Origin: Comamonas sp. BIGb0124
Lineage (GTDB): Bacteria > Pseudomonadota > Gammaproteobacteria > Burkholderiales > Burkholderiaceae_C
Reading direction: 5' to 3'
Assembly: GCF_003752175.1 (NCBI RefSeq)
Contig: NZ_RJVF01000012.1
Coordinates: 310,001-374,000 of the forward strand
DNA length: 64,000 nt
In this document: piece after piece, positions 55,531 to 63,458 of the stretch
How the letters are laid out: each line of letters opens with the position of its first letter
Position numbering within the stretch: position 1 is the first letter of the stretch
Notes under the pieces: generated by a model
The model's input: only the letters and a program-made list of their open reading frames with translations
What the model was told of the DNA's origin: nothing
Database searches by the model: none
Program-made: the position numbers and the translations under genes

Positions 55531-56400
55531 ATGCTGGATCTCATCCTGTCCCAGGCCGTCAACGGCCTGGTGCTTGGTTTCCTGTATGTGCTGATTGCCA
55601 CCGGCCTGTCGATCATCTTCGGCATGCTGGGCGTGGTGAACTTCGCGCACGGGGCCTTTTTTGCGCTCGGCGCCTATTTCGCGCTCACGCTGCAAGCCGA
55701 ATTCGGCTGGTACGCCGTGGTCTTCGCGCCCGTGCTGGTCGGCCTGGTCGGCATGCTGGTGGAATGGCTGCTCATCCGCAGGCTCTACGGCAAGGAGCCC
55801 CTGCTCGGGCTGATCCTGACGTTTGCCCTGTCGCTGCTGATGATCTCGCTGATGCGGCTGGTGTGGGGTGCGGGCGGCCTGCCCTTCAGCCCGCCCCCGA
55901 TCTTCAGCGGCTTCATCGAGTACGGCCCGATCCTGCTGACGAAGTACCGCCTGGCCGTGCTGGTGGCCACGGTGATCCTGCTGATCGCGCTGTGGGCGTT
56001 CTTCAAGTTCACACCGTTCGGCCGCATCCTGCGCGCCGGCAGCCGCGACCCCGAGATGGTCGGCCTGCTCGGCATCAACCTGCCGCGTGTGCTCACCGGC
56101 GCCTTCGGCCTGGGCTGTTTTCTGGCCGGTGCCGCGGGCATGCTTGCCGCGCCGCTGCAGACCGTCACGCCCACCATGGCCACCGCAGCCATCATGCCGG
56201 CCTTCGTGATCGTGACCATCGGCGGCCTGGGTTCCTACCCCGGGGCCGTGGTCGCGGGCCTGCTGGTCGGACTGGTCACCGCGCTCACGGTGCAGTTCTT
56301 TCCGGAAGCCTCGGCCGCAGCCATGTATGTGCTGATGGTCCTCATCCTGCTGGTGCGTCCGCGCGGTCTGTTCGGCGAACGCTGGGAGCGTTTTGAATGA
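55531..56400 (+). CDS. Branched-chain amino acid-type ABC transporter permease LivH
   Basis: The 289-residue integral membrane protein (about eight membrane segments) has the LivH signatures LGVVNFAHGAFFALGAYFAL near residue 35 and LPRVLTGAFGLGCFLAGAAGML, with the ending VLMVLILLVRPRGLFGE. The ATG at 55531 follows a GGAG site; the stop overlaps the next gene's ATG by four bases (ATGA). It pairs with the fused LivM domain encoded next. Confidence 0.92.
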   Translation: MLDLILSQAVNGLVLGFLYVLIATGLSIIFGMLGVVNFAHGAFFALGAYFALTLQAEFGWYAVVFAPVLVGLVGMLVEWLLIRRLYGKEPLLGLILTFALSLLMISLMRLVWGAGGLPFSPPPIFSGFIEYGPILLTKYRLAVLVATVILLIALWAFFKFTPFGRILRAGSRDPEMVGLLGINLPRVLTGAFGLGCFLAGAAGMLAAPLQTVTPTMATAAIMPAFVIVTIGGLGSYPGAVVAGLLVGLVTALTVQFFPEASAAAMYVLMVLILLVRPRGLFGERWERFE

Positions 56401-58961
56401 AATCGACAAATATCCTTCGCCATCCGGTGGTCGTGATGGCCCTGGTGCTGGCCGGCCTGTCCGTGCTGATGATCGTGATGGGCACGCCGCTGTCGCGCGC
56501 CACGCAGATCGCCATCTACGCGCTCTACGGCATGGGCGTGAATCTGCTGGTCGCCTACAGCGGCCTGGTGCCGTTCGGGGCTTCGGTGTTCTTCGGCACA
56601 TCCACCTATGTGGTCGCCATCGTGCTGCTGCGCGTCGGCGGCAACGAGCTGTCGGCGCTGGCGCTGGCGGTGGTGTTCTCGCTCATCCTCGCTGCGGCAC
56701 TGGGGGCCTTCATCCTGCGCCGGCGCGGGCTGTACTTCTCGCTGCTGACATTGGCCTGCTCGCAGATCGCATTCGAGATCGCCTTCAAGTGGACCGAGTT
56801 CACCGGCGGAGAAAACGGCCTGCAGAACGTGCCGCGCCCGATGTTCGATTCGTTCGCCGCCTTCCACGTCTTTGCGGTGCTGACGATTCTTGCCGTGGTC
56901 TGGTTCATGTGGCGGCTGGTGCACTCGCCCTTCGGCCGTGCCCTGCAGGCCGCGCGCGACAACGAGCAACGTGCGGCCAGCCTGGGCTACAACACCTATG
57001 GCCTGAAACTCGGTGCCTTCGTCATCGCCGGCGGCATCATCGGATATGCCGGCGGCCTGCTGTGCCTGCTGCTGCAAGGGGCCTACGCCAACAACCTGAG
57101 CTGGGAACACGCGGGCGACAGCCTGCTGATGACCGTGCTGGGCGGCGTGCACCATGTGCTCGGCCCGTTGTGGGGTGCCATCGCCTTCATCGTGCTCGAG
57201 GACAAGCTCAGCGGCCTGACCGAGCACTGGTGGCTCATCTTCGCGCCCATCATCATCCTGTTCGCCCTGTTCTCGCACGAAGGCATCCAGGGCCTGGTGC
57301 AGCGCCTGTTCGGCCGCCAGCGCTGGACGCTGGTGCGCGAGGGCATCCCCGCGCGGCCGGCCGTCATCAAGCCCTATGCCGGCGCGCGCATGCAGGCCGA
57401 TGCCAGCAAGCCGGTGCTGAGCGTGCGCGGCCTGAGCAAACGCTTCGGCTCGCTGGTCACCGCCAACAAGATCGATCTCGACATCTACCCGTACCAGCTC
57501 CACAGCTTTCTCGGCCCCAACGGCGCCGGCAAGACGACGTTCTTCAACATGCTCACCGGCATCCTTCCTCCCAGCGAAGGCAGCATCGTGTTCGAAGGCC
57601 GCGACATCACCCGCCTGCCGGTGCACAAGCGCATCAAGCTGGGCATGAGCCGCTCGTTCCAGATCCTCAGCATCTTCAAGAACCTGACGGTGTTCGAGAA
57701 CGTGCGGGTGGCCGTCCAGGCCGCTCAGCCCGGCCTGCCCAGCCTGTGGCGCGATGCGCACGACATGGCGCAGGTCAACGACCGCACCTGGTCGCTGCTC
57801 GATGCGGTGGGCCTGGCCGACCGCGCCGCCGAAGGCTGTACCGACCTGTCGCACGGCGAACAGCGGCTGTTGGAGATTGCCGTCTCGCTGGCCATGGAGG
57901 CCCGGCTTCTGCTGCTCGACGAACCGCTGGCCGGACTGGCCGAAGCCGACCGCGAGATCGTCGCCAAGCTCATCCGCACGCTGGCCCGCCAGCATGCCGT
58001 GATCCTCATCGAACACGACATGGACCGGGTGCTGGCCATCTCCGATCGGGTCACGGTGCTGCACCGCGGACAACTGATCGCCGACGGCAAGCCTGCGGAA
58101 GTGGCGGTGCATCCGCTGGTGATCGAAGCCTACCTGGGCACCAAGGGCGCGCAGGCCTCGCCGGCCCCGGATGCAGCGGCAGCGGGCAGCGGAACGGCCG
58201 GCACGGTTCATCCGCAAGTCAGCCCGGCCCAGCCCGTCCTCCAGCCCACGGCACGCACCGGCAAGACGCTGCTGAAGATCGAAGGCCTGAAGGCCGGCTA
58301 CAACGGCAGCACCATCATCGACGGCCTGAACCTGAGCCTCAACGAGGGCGAGGTGCTGGCGGTGCTGGGCCGCAACGGCGTGGGCAAGACCAGCACCCTG
58401 CGCGCCATCATGGGTGCCATGCCCGTCAGCGCCGGCCGCATCAGCTTCGACGGGCAGGAGATCACCAACCGCAAGTCGCACGCGATCAACCGCGCCGGCA
58501 TCTCGATCGTGCCGGAAGGCCGGCGGCTGTTCCCCAACCTCACCGTCTATGAAAACCTGGTGCTCGCCGCCCGCCCCGGCGGCATCAGCGTGGACAAGGC
58601 CTACGAGCTGTTCCCGCGCCTGCACAACCGCCGCAACATCAAGGCCGAAAGCCTGTCGGGCGGCGAACGCCAGATGGTGGCCATCGCGCGTGCGCTGATG
58701 GCTCCGGCCCGGCTGATCCTGCTCGACGAACCCTTCGAAGGCCTGGCACCCGCCGTGGTCCAGGAGGTGATGGAAGCCGTCAAGCGCCTGCGCGGCCAGG
58801 TCAGCATGATCATCGTGGAGCACCATGCCGAATCGGTTCTCGGCATCGCCGACCGTGCCTGCGTGCTGGTCAACGGCAAGCTGGCGTACGAAGGTGCGGC
58901 CACCGACCTCGCCGCCGACACCGCCACGCAGGCCCGCCTGCTGGGTATCGTGCACGAGTGA
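56397..58961 (+). CDS. LivM-LivG-LivF triple fusion: ABC permease with two ATP-binding domains
   Basis: One 854-residue polypeptide holds three normally separate subunits. Residues 1-320 are a LivM-type permease (GMGVNLLVAYSGLVPFGASVFFG, LRRRGLYFSLLTLACSQIAFE). Residues about 340-590 are a LivG-type ATPase with Walker A GPNGAGKTT at 373, FQILSIFKNLTVFENV, signature LSHGEQRLLEI and LLLLDEPLAGLAEADRE. After an Ala/Pro/Gly linker (about 590-625), residues 625-854 are a LivF-type ATPase with Walker A GRNGVGKTS at 658, signature LSGGERQMVAIARAL and LILLDEPFEGLAP. All motifs are intact and no stop or frame change intervenes. Confidence 0.93.
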   Translation: MKSTNILRHPVVVMALVLAGLSVLMIVMGTPLSRATQIAIYALYGMGVNLLVAYSGLVPFGASVFFGTSTYVVAIVLLRVGGNELSALALAVVFSLILAAALGAFILRRRGLYFSLLTLACSQIAFEIAFKWTEFTGGENGLQNVPRPMFDSFAAFHVFAVLTILAVVWFMWRLVHSPFGRALQAARDNEQRAASLGYNTYGLKLGAFVIAGGIIGYAGGLLCLLLQGAYANNLSWEHAGDSLLMTVLGGVHHVLGPLWGAIAFIVLEDKLSGLTEHWWLIFAPIIILFALFSHEGIQGLVQRLFGRQRWTLVREGIPARPAVIKPYAGARMQADASKPVLSVRGLSKRFGSLVTANKIDLDIYPYQLHSFLGPNGAGKTTFFNMLTGILPPSEGSIVFEGRDITRLPVHKRIKLGMSRSFQILSIFKNLTVFENVRVAVQAAQPGLPSLWRDAHDMAQVNDRTWSLLDAVGLADRAAEGCTDLSHGEQRLLEIAVSLAMEARLLLLDEPLAGLAEADREIVAKLIRTLARQHAVILIEHDMDRVLAISDRVTVLHRGQLIADGKPAEVAVHPLVIEAYLGTKGAQASPAPDAAAAGSGTAGTVHPQVSPAQPVLQPTARTGKTLLKIEGLKAGYNGSTIIDGLNLSLNEGEVLAVLGRNGVGKTSTLRAIMGAMPVSAGRISFDGQEITNRKSHAINRAGISIVPEGRRLFPNLTVYENLVLAARPGGISVDKAYELFPRLHNRRNIKAESLSGGERQMVAIARALMAPARLILLDEPFEGLAPAVVQEVMEAVKRLRGQVSMIIVEHHAESVLGIADRACVLVNGKLAYEGAATDLAADTATQARLLGIVHE

Positions 58962-59024
58962 AGCCGGCCATCCCGGCCCATGGATCGACAAGACAGACAA
59001 AACAGAAGACAGGAGCAAAAAGAC

Positions 59025-59837
59025 ATGCCTGACATTCAGGACTATCTGGACGGCGCCACACGGGTCCACATCATCGTGGGGGACCCGATTGCGCAGGTGA
59101 AATCGCCTTCGGGCGTGACGCAGGCGTTTCACGACCGCGGGCACAACGCCATCGTCATGCCCGCGCATGTCGCACCGGCCGACCTCGCCGCCTGCGTGCA
59201 GGGCCTGACCCGGGTGCAGAACGTGGACGGCATCATCGTCACCGTGCCGCACAAGTTCGCCACCTACGGCCTGTGCACGACGGCCTCCGAACGCGCACAT
59301 TTTCTGCAAGCCACCAACACGATGCGCCGCAACGCCGACGGCACCTGGCATGGCGACATGTTCGACGGGCTCGGTTATGTCACGGCGATGCGGCGCAAGG
59401 GTTGCGATCCGCGCGGTCGGCGTGTGCTGCTGGTCGGCGCCGGCGGCGCGGGCTCGGCGATCGCACACGCCCTGGTCGAGGCCGGCGCCAGCGCGCTGGC
59501 CATCCACGACGAGGACACCACGCGCCGCGACAGCCTGATCGCGCGGCTGGCCTCGCTCGATTCGACCCGCGTCGAGGCCGGCTCGCCCGATCCCACGGGC
59601 TTCGACATCGTGCTCAACGCCACGCCCGTGGGCATGCGCGAAAACGATCCCATCCCCGTGCAGGTGGCGCACCTGGCCTCGCATGCCTTTGTCGGCGACG
59701 TGATCACGGCACCGGCGATCACGCCGCTGATCGCGGCCGCCCGCGCCGGCGGGCACCCGACGATGACCGGCGGCGACATGTTCGCCTGCGTACGCGATCT
59801 GATGGTCGCTTTCCTGCTGCGCGAGGAACCGGCATGA
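59025..59837 (+). CDS. Shikimate/quinate dehydrogenase-like oxidoreductase
   Basis: The 270-residue product has the AroE fold: IVGDPIAQVKSPSGVTQAFHDRGHNA, the catalytic Lys in VTVPHKFAT, ATNTMRR and GDMFDGLGY holding the catalytic Asp, and the cofactor motif LLVGAGGAGSAIAHALVEAG. The C-terminal GxxML-Q segment, whose Gln binds shikimate, reads GGDMFACVRD, with Val in place of Gln. This and its catabolic context suggest oxidation of a shikimate- or quinate-like or other hydroxylated alicyclic acid rather than a role in aromatic synthesis. AGGAG precedes the ATG at 59025. Confidence 0.85.
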   Translation: MPDIQDYLDGATRVHIIVGDPIAQVKSPSGVTQAFHDRGHNAIVMPAHVAPADLAACVQGLTRVQNVDGIIVTVPHKFATYGLCTTASERAHFLQATNTMRRNADGTWHGDMFDGLGYVTAMRRKGCDPRGRRVLLVGAGGAGSAIAHALVEAGASALAIHDEDTTRRDSLIARLASLDSTRVEAGSPDPTGFDIVLNATPVGMRENDPIPVQVAHLASHAFVGDVITAPAITPLIAAARAGGHPTMTGGDMFACVRDLMVAFLLREEPA

Positions 59838-60592
59838 GCCCCGTGCCGGCCCGTTCCGCCCCCGTGGCCGTGATCGCCGGAGCCTGCGGCGGCATCGGCC
59901 GTGCGGTGGCGCAGCGCCTGGCAGCCGACGGCATGCGCCTGGCCTTGTGGGACATCAACGCCAGGGCACTCGACGCGCTGGCCGCCGAGCTGCGCGACTC
60001 GGGCGCCGAGGCCCACGCCTGCGCCGCCGACCTCACCGACGAAACCGGTGTCGAGCAGGCGCTGAAGCAGACCGTGCAGGCCCTGGGCAGCGTCGACGTG
60101 CTGGTGCATGGCGCAGGCATCACCGGGCCTTGTCTGCCGGTGGCGGGCTACCCGCTCGAAGCCTGGCGGCGCACGCTGGACATCAACCTCACGAGCGCCT
60201 TTCTGTGCGCCCGGGCGGTGGTGCCGCTGGTGCGCCAATCGGCTGCCGGACGCATCGTGTTTCTGTCCTCCATCGCCGGCAAGGAAGGCAATGCCGACAT
60301 GGCCGCGTACTCGGCCGCGAAGGCCGGCGTGATCGCCCTGACCAAGTCGCTGGGCAAGGAACTGGCCCTCACGCCCGCCCGCGTCAACTGCATCACCCCG
60401 GCCGTGATCGAAACCGCGCTGGTCCAGCAGATGACTCCCGAGGCACTGGCGGCCAGCCTGTCGCGCATCCCGGTGCGGCGCATGGGCCAGCCGGCCGAGG
60501 TCGCGGCCATGGTGGCCTGGCTGGCATCCGAGGCCTGTTCGTTCTCGACCGGCGCGGTGTTCGACCTCTCGGGCGGACGCGCGACCTATTGA
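59834..60592 (+). CDS. Short-chain dehydrogenase/reductase (second of two in the catabolic island)
   Basis: The 252-residue product has VIAGACGGIGRAVAQRL as cofactor motif, GAG in VLVHGAGITGPC, catalytic Ser-Tyr-Lys in LSSIAG and AAYSAAKAGVIAL, and a normal FabG-like length. It probably oxidises a ring hydroxyl or reduces a ketone. Its start overlaps the stop of the shikimate-dehydrogenase-like gene (ATGA), so the two are translationally coupled. Confidence 0.9.
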   Translation: MSPVPARSAPVAVIAGACGGIGRAVAQRLAADGMRLALWDINARALDALAAELRDSGAEAHACAADLTDETGVEQALKQTVQALGSVDVLVHGAGITGPCLPVAGYPLEAWRRTLDINLTSAFLCARAVVPLVRQSAAGRIVFLSSIAGKEGNADMAAYSAAKAGVIALTKSLGKELALTPARVNCITPAVIETALVQQMTPEALAASLSRIPVRRMGQPAEVAAMVAWLASEACSFSTGAVFDLSGGRATY

Positions 60593-60648
60593 TGGCGAGC
60601 CCTGTTCCATTCCACTATTCCACCTTCAACGACGAGAGAACCACGGAC

Positions 60649-61647
60649 ATGAAGATTCTGGTGACAGGCGGACGGGGCTTCCTCGGCGCCTGGGTCCTCA
60701 AGGCCCTGCTCGAAGCAGGCCACGGCGCGCGTGTACTCGACCGGGCGGGCGACCGCAGCCTGGTGCACGGCATCGTCGGCGCACGTGCCGCAGCGATCGA
60801 ATGGCACGATGGCGATGTCTCGAACGGCGGCGACGTGGCCGCTGCGGCATCGGGCTGCGACGGCGCCATCCACCTCGCGGGCCTGCTCACGCCCACCTGC
60901 CGCGACGACGCCCTGCGCGCGGTCGACGTCAACATCAAGGGCACGATCCATGTGTTCGAGGCCGCACGGCGCGAATGCTGGGCCGGTGTGGCCTATGCCA
61001 GCAGCGCCGGCGTCTACGGGCCGGACGACGCCTTGCACCCGGCGCCCGCCACCGTGTACGGCGCCACCAAGCTGGCCTGCGAAGGCATCGCCCGCGCCTA
61101 CTGGTGCGACCCGGCCGCACAGGCCGACGGTCGGCCCGGTCACCGCGTGGCCAGCGTGGGCCTGCGGCCCTTCGTGATCTACGGCGCCGGCCGCGAGACC
61201 GGATCGAGCGCCGGCCCGTCGCTGGCCTGCCGCGCGATCGCCTTGCGCCAGCCCTACGTGATTCCTTTCACCGGCGCCACCGGACTGGTCTACGTCGAAG
61301 ACGTGGCCCAGGTCTTCGTGGCCGCGGCGACCGCCGGGCCGCAAGCCGCCCTGGTGCTGAACATGGTGGGCGATGTCTACACCACCGACCAGATGCTGAC
61401 CCGTCTTCGCGCGCTCGGCCCCGGCGTCGAGCTTTCGGCCCAGGGCGCCCCCCTGCCCATCGCCGCCGAGCTGCCGGCCGACGATCTGCGGCAGCTCGTC
61501 CCCCATTACCAGCCCACACCGTTGCGCGAGGGCCTGCTGCGCACGCTCGAGGTCTACCAGCGGCAGGCCGCGCAAGACACCGGCTCATCCCCCTCCGTCG
61601 CGGGCATCTCTGCCCACACACCCTTCACCCAGACACTTCACTCATGA
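60649..61647 (+). CDS. NAD-dependent epimerase/dehydratase family protein
   Basis: The 332-residue extended SDR has ILVTGGRGFLGAWVLKALLEAG, HLAGLL in GAIHLAGLLTP, the Ser in ASSAGVYG, and the Tyr-x3-Lys in VYGATKLACEG. Members act on nucleotide sugars, but others reduce or dehydrate lactones and ketones. ATG choices are 60592 (overlapping the previous stop as TGATG) and 60649 (MKILVTGG); I use the latter because the fold begins there. It lies in an overlapping gene chain. Confidence 0.85.
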   Translation: MKILVTGGRGFLGAWVLKALLEAGHGARVLDRAGDRSLVHGIVGARAAAIEWHDGDVSNGGDVAAAASGCDGAIHLAGLLTPTCRDDALRAVDVNIKGTIHVFEAARRECWAGVAYASSAGVYGPDDALHPAPATVYGATKLACEGIARAYWCDPAAQADGRPGHRVASVGLRPFVIYGAGRETGSSAGPSLACRAIALRQPYVIPFTGATGLVYVEDVAQVFVAAATAGPQAALVLNMVGDVYTTDQMLTRLRALGPGVELSAQGAPLPIAAELPADDLRQLVPHYQPTPLREGLLRTLEVYQRQAAQDTGSSPSVAGISAHTPFTQTLHS

Positions 61648-63389
61648 AAACAGAACTCAAATCCCTGCCCGACCCCAGCGAATTCGACGTCGTGGTCGTC
61701 GGCGCGGGCGGTGCGGGCATGTCGGCCGCCCTGTTCGCCGCCATCGACGGCGCCAAGGTCCTGCTGGTCGAATCCACCGAATACGTCGGCGGCACCACCG
61801 CCTACTCGGGTGCGACCACGTGGGTGGTCGGCACCCGCCATGCCCCCAAAGTCAATCCGCAGGACACGCTGGACCAGGCCGAACGTTTCCTCGATCTGGC
61901 CGTGGGCGATCGCACCGACCGGTCGGTGCGCCGCGCCTTCCTCGACAACGGCGCCGATGCCGTCGCCAAGATCGAAGACCACTCGCATGTGAAATACCGT
62001 CCCCGCGACTTCCACCCCGACTACCTCTCGGAACTCGAAGGCTCGACCACCTGCGGACGCGCACTGGAACCCCTGCCCTTCGACGGCCGGCTGCTGGGCA
62101 AGGACTTCGACCTGGTCCGTCCGCCCATCCCCGAATTCACCGTGCTGGGCGGCATGATGGTCGACCGCGACGACATCATTCAGCTCCTGGCCTTCAACCG
62201 CAAATGGTGGGGCTCGTGGTCCACCTTCAAGTACGTCACGCGCACGATGCTGCGCCACGTCAGCGATCGCCTGAGCGGCCCGCGCGGCACCCGGCTGGTG
62301 ATGGGCAATGCCCTCATCGGACGGCTGCTGCTGTCGCTGCGCGAACGCGGCGTGACGTTGCTGACCGAAGCCCGCGTCACCCACCTGCTGCGCAGCCGCG
62401 CCGGCTCGGGCGCGGTCGATACGCTGGTCATCAGCCAGCACGACGCCACCCGCACCATCCACGCCAAGGGCGGCGTGATCCTGGCCAGCGGCGGCTTCAA
62501 TCGCCACCCGCAGCGGCGTGCCCAACTGGCACCCGGTTCTGCAGTGGCCTGGTGCGCCGGCGCGCCCGGCCACACCGGCGCCATGCACGACCTCGCCGAA
62601 ACCGTCGGCGCCGTCTACGGACGCGGCGGCCGCAGCAACTGCTTCTGGGCGCCCGTCTCGCTGCGCAAACGCACGGATGGCAGTACGGCCGTGTTCCCTC
62701 ATTTCGTATTCGATCGCGCCAAGCCGGGCACCGTCATCGTCAACCAGAAGGGCCAGCGCTACTACAACGAATCCACTTCGTACCACCTGACCGGCATCAC
62801 CATGCAGGAGGCCAACGCCCAGGCACCCAGCGTGCCCTCGTTCCTGGTGACCGATGCCAACGGCATGCGCAAATACGGCCTGGGCATGGTGCGCCCCAAC
62901 GGCATGGGCCTGCGCGCAGGCATTGCCGACGGCTACATCGTGCAGGGCCAGACCCTCGAAGAACTGGCGGGCAAGCTGGGCATCGACGCCACCCACCTCA
63001 AGCAGGCCGCCGCCGACATCGGCCGCTTTGCCCAGACCGGCGTCGACGAACAGTTCCAGCGCGGCACCACCACCTACCAGCGCGCCAACGGCGATGCCAC
63101 CTGGACCGGTCCCAACCCCAGCCTGGGCCCGATCGAAACCGCCCCCTTCTACGCCTTGCGCCTGTACCCCGGCGACATCGGCGCCGCCACCGGCTTCGAG
63201 ACCGACGACCAGGCACGCACGCTCGATGCGTCGGGCCAGCCCGTCGAAGGCCTCTATGCCGTCGGCAACGACCAGCACTCGATCATGGGCGGCACCTACC
63301 CCGGACCCGGCATCACACTGGGCCCCGGGTTGGTGTTTGCCTACCTGGCGGCCCGCAGCGCCGTGCAGCGGGCGCGTGTGAGATCGTAG
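61644..63389 (+). CDS. FAD-dependent oxidoreductase, 3-ketosteroid dehydrogenase/fumarate reductase superfamily (copy 2)
   Basis: The 581-residue flavoprotein has the FAD motif VVVGAGGAGMSAALFAAIDG (residues 17-36), VESTEYVGGTTAYSG and the C-terminal VEGLYAVGNDQHSIMGGTYPGPGITLGPGL. The TYPGPG segment carries the Tyr-x3-Gly of delta1-ketosteroid dehydrogenases, and NESTSY supplies another expected Tyr. It is probably a desaturase of a cyclic ketone or related acid. The ATG overlaps the previous stop (ATGA). It is clearly related to 50220-51977 but not a recent duplicate. Confidence 0.88.
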   Translation: MKTELKSLPDPSEFDVVVVGAGGAGMSAALFAAIDGAKVLLVESTEYVGGTTAYSGATTWVVGTRHAPKVNPQDTLDQAERFLDLAVGDRTDRSVRRAFLDNGADAVAKIEDHSHVKYRPRDFHPDYLSELEGSTTCGRALEPLPFDGRLLGKDFDLVRPPIPEFTVLGGMMVDRDDIIQLLAFNRKWWGSWSTFKYVTRTMLRHVSDRLSGPRGTRLVMGNALIGRLLLSLRERGVTLLTEARVTHLLRSRAGSGAVDTLVISQHDATRTIHAKGGVILASGGFNRHPQRRAQLAPGSAVAWCAGAPGHTGAMHDLAETVGAVYGRGGRSNCFWAPVSLRKRTDGSTAVFPHFVFDRAKPGTVIVNQKGQRYYNESTSYHLTGITMQEANAQAPSVPSFLVTDANGMRKYGLGMVRPNGMGLRAGIADGYIVQGQTLEELAGKLGIDATHLKQAAADIGRFAQTGVDEQFQRGTTTYQRANGDATWTGPNPSLGPIETAPFYALRLYPGDIGAATGFETDDQARTLDASGQPVEGLYAVGNDQHSIMGGTYPGPGITLGPGLVFAYLAARSAVQRARVRS

Positions 63390-63458
63390 AAACAGGCAGG
63401 GCCCGGCGCAGCACGGCGTGGTACCCGGCATCCTCGGCCGCAAACGCGTGCGGCTGGC

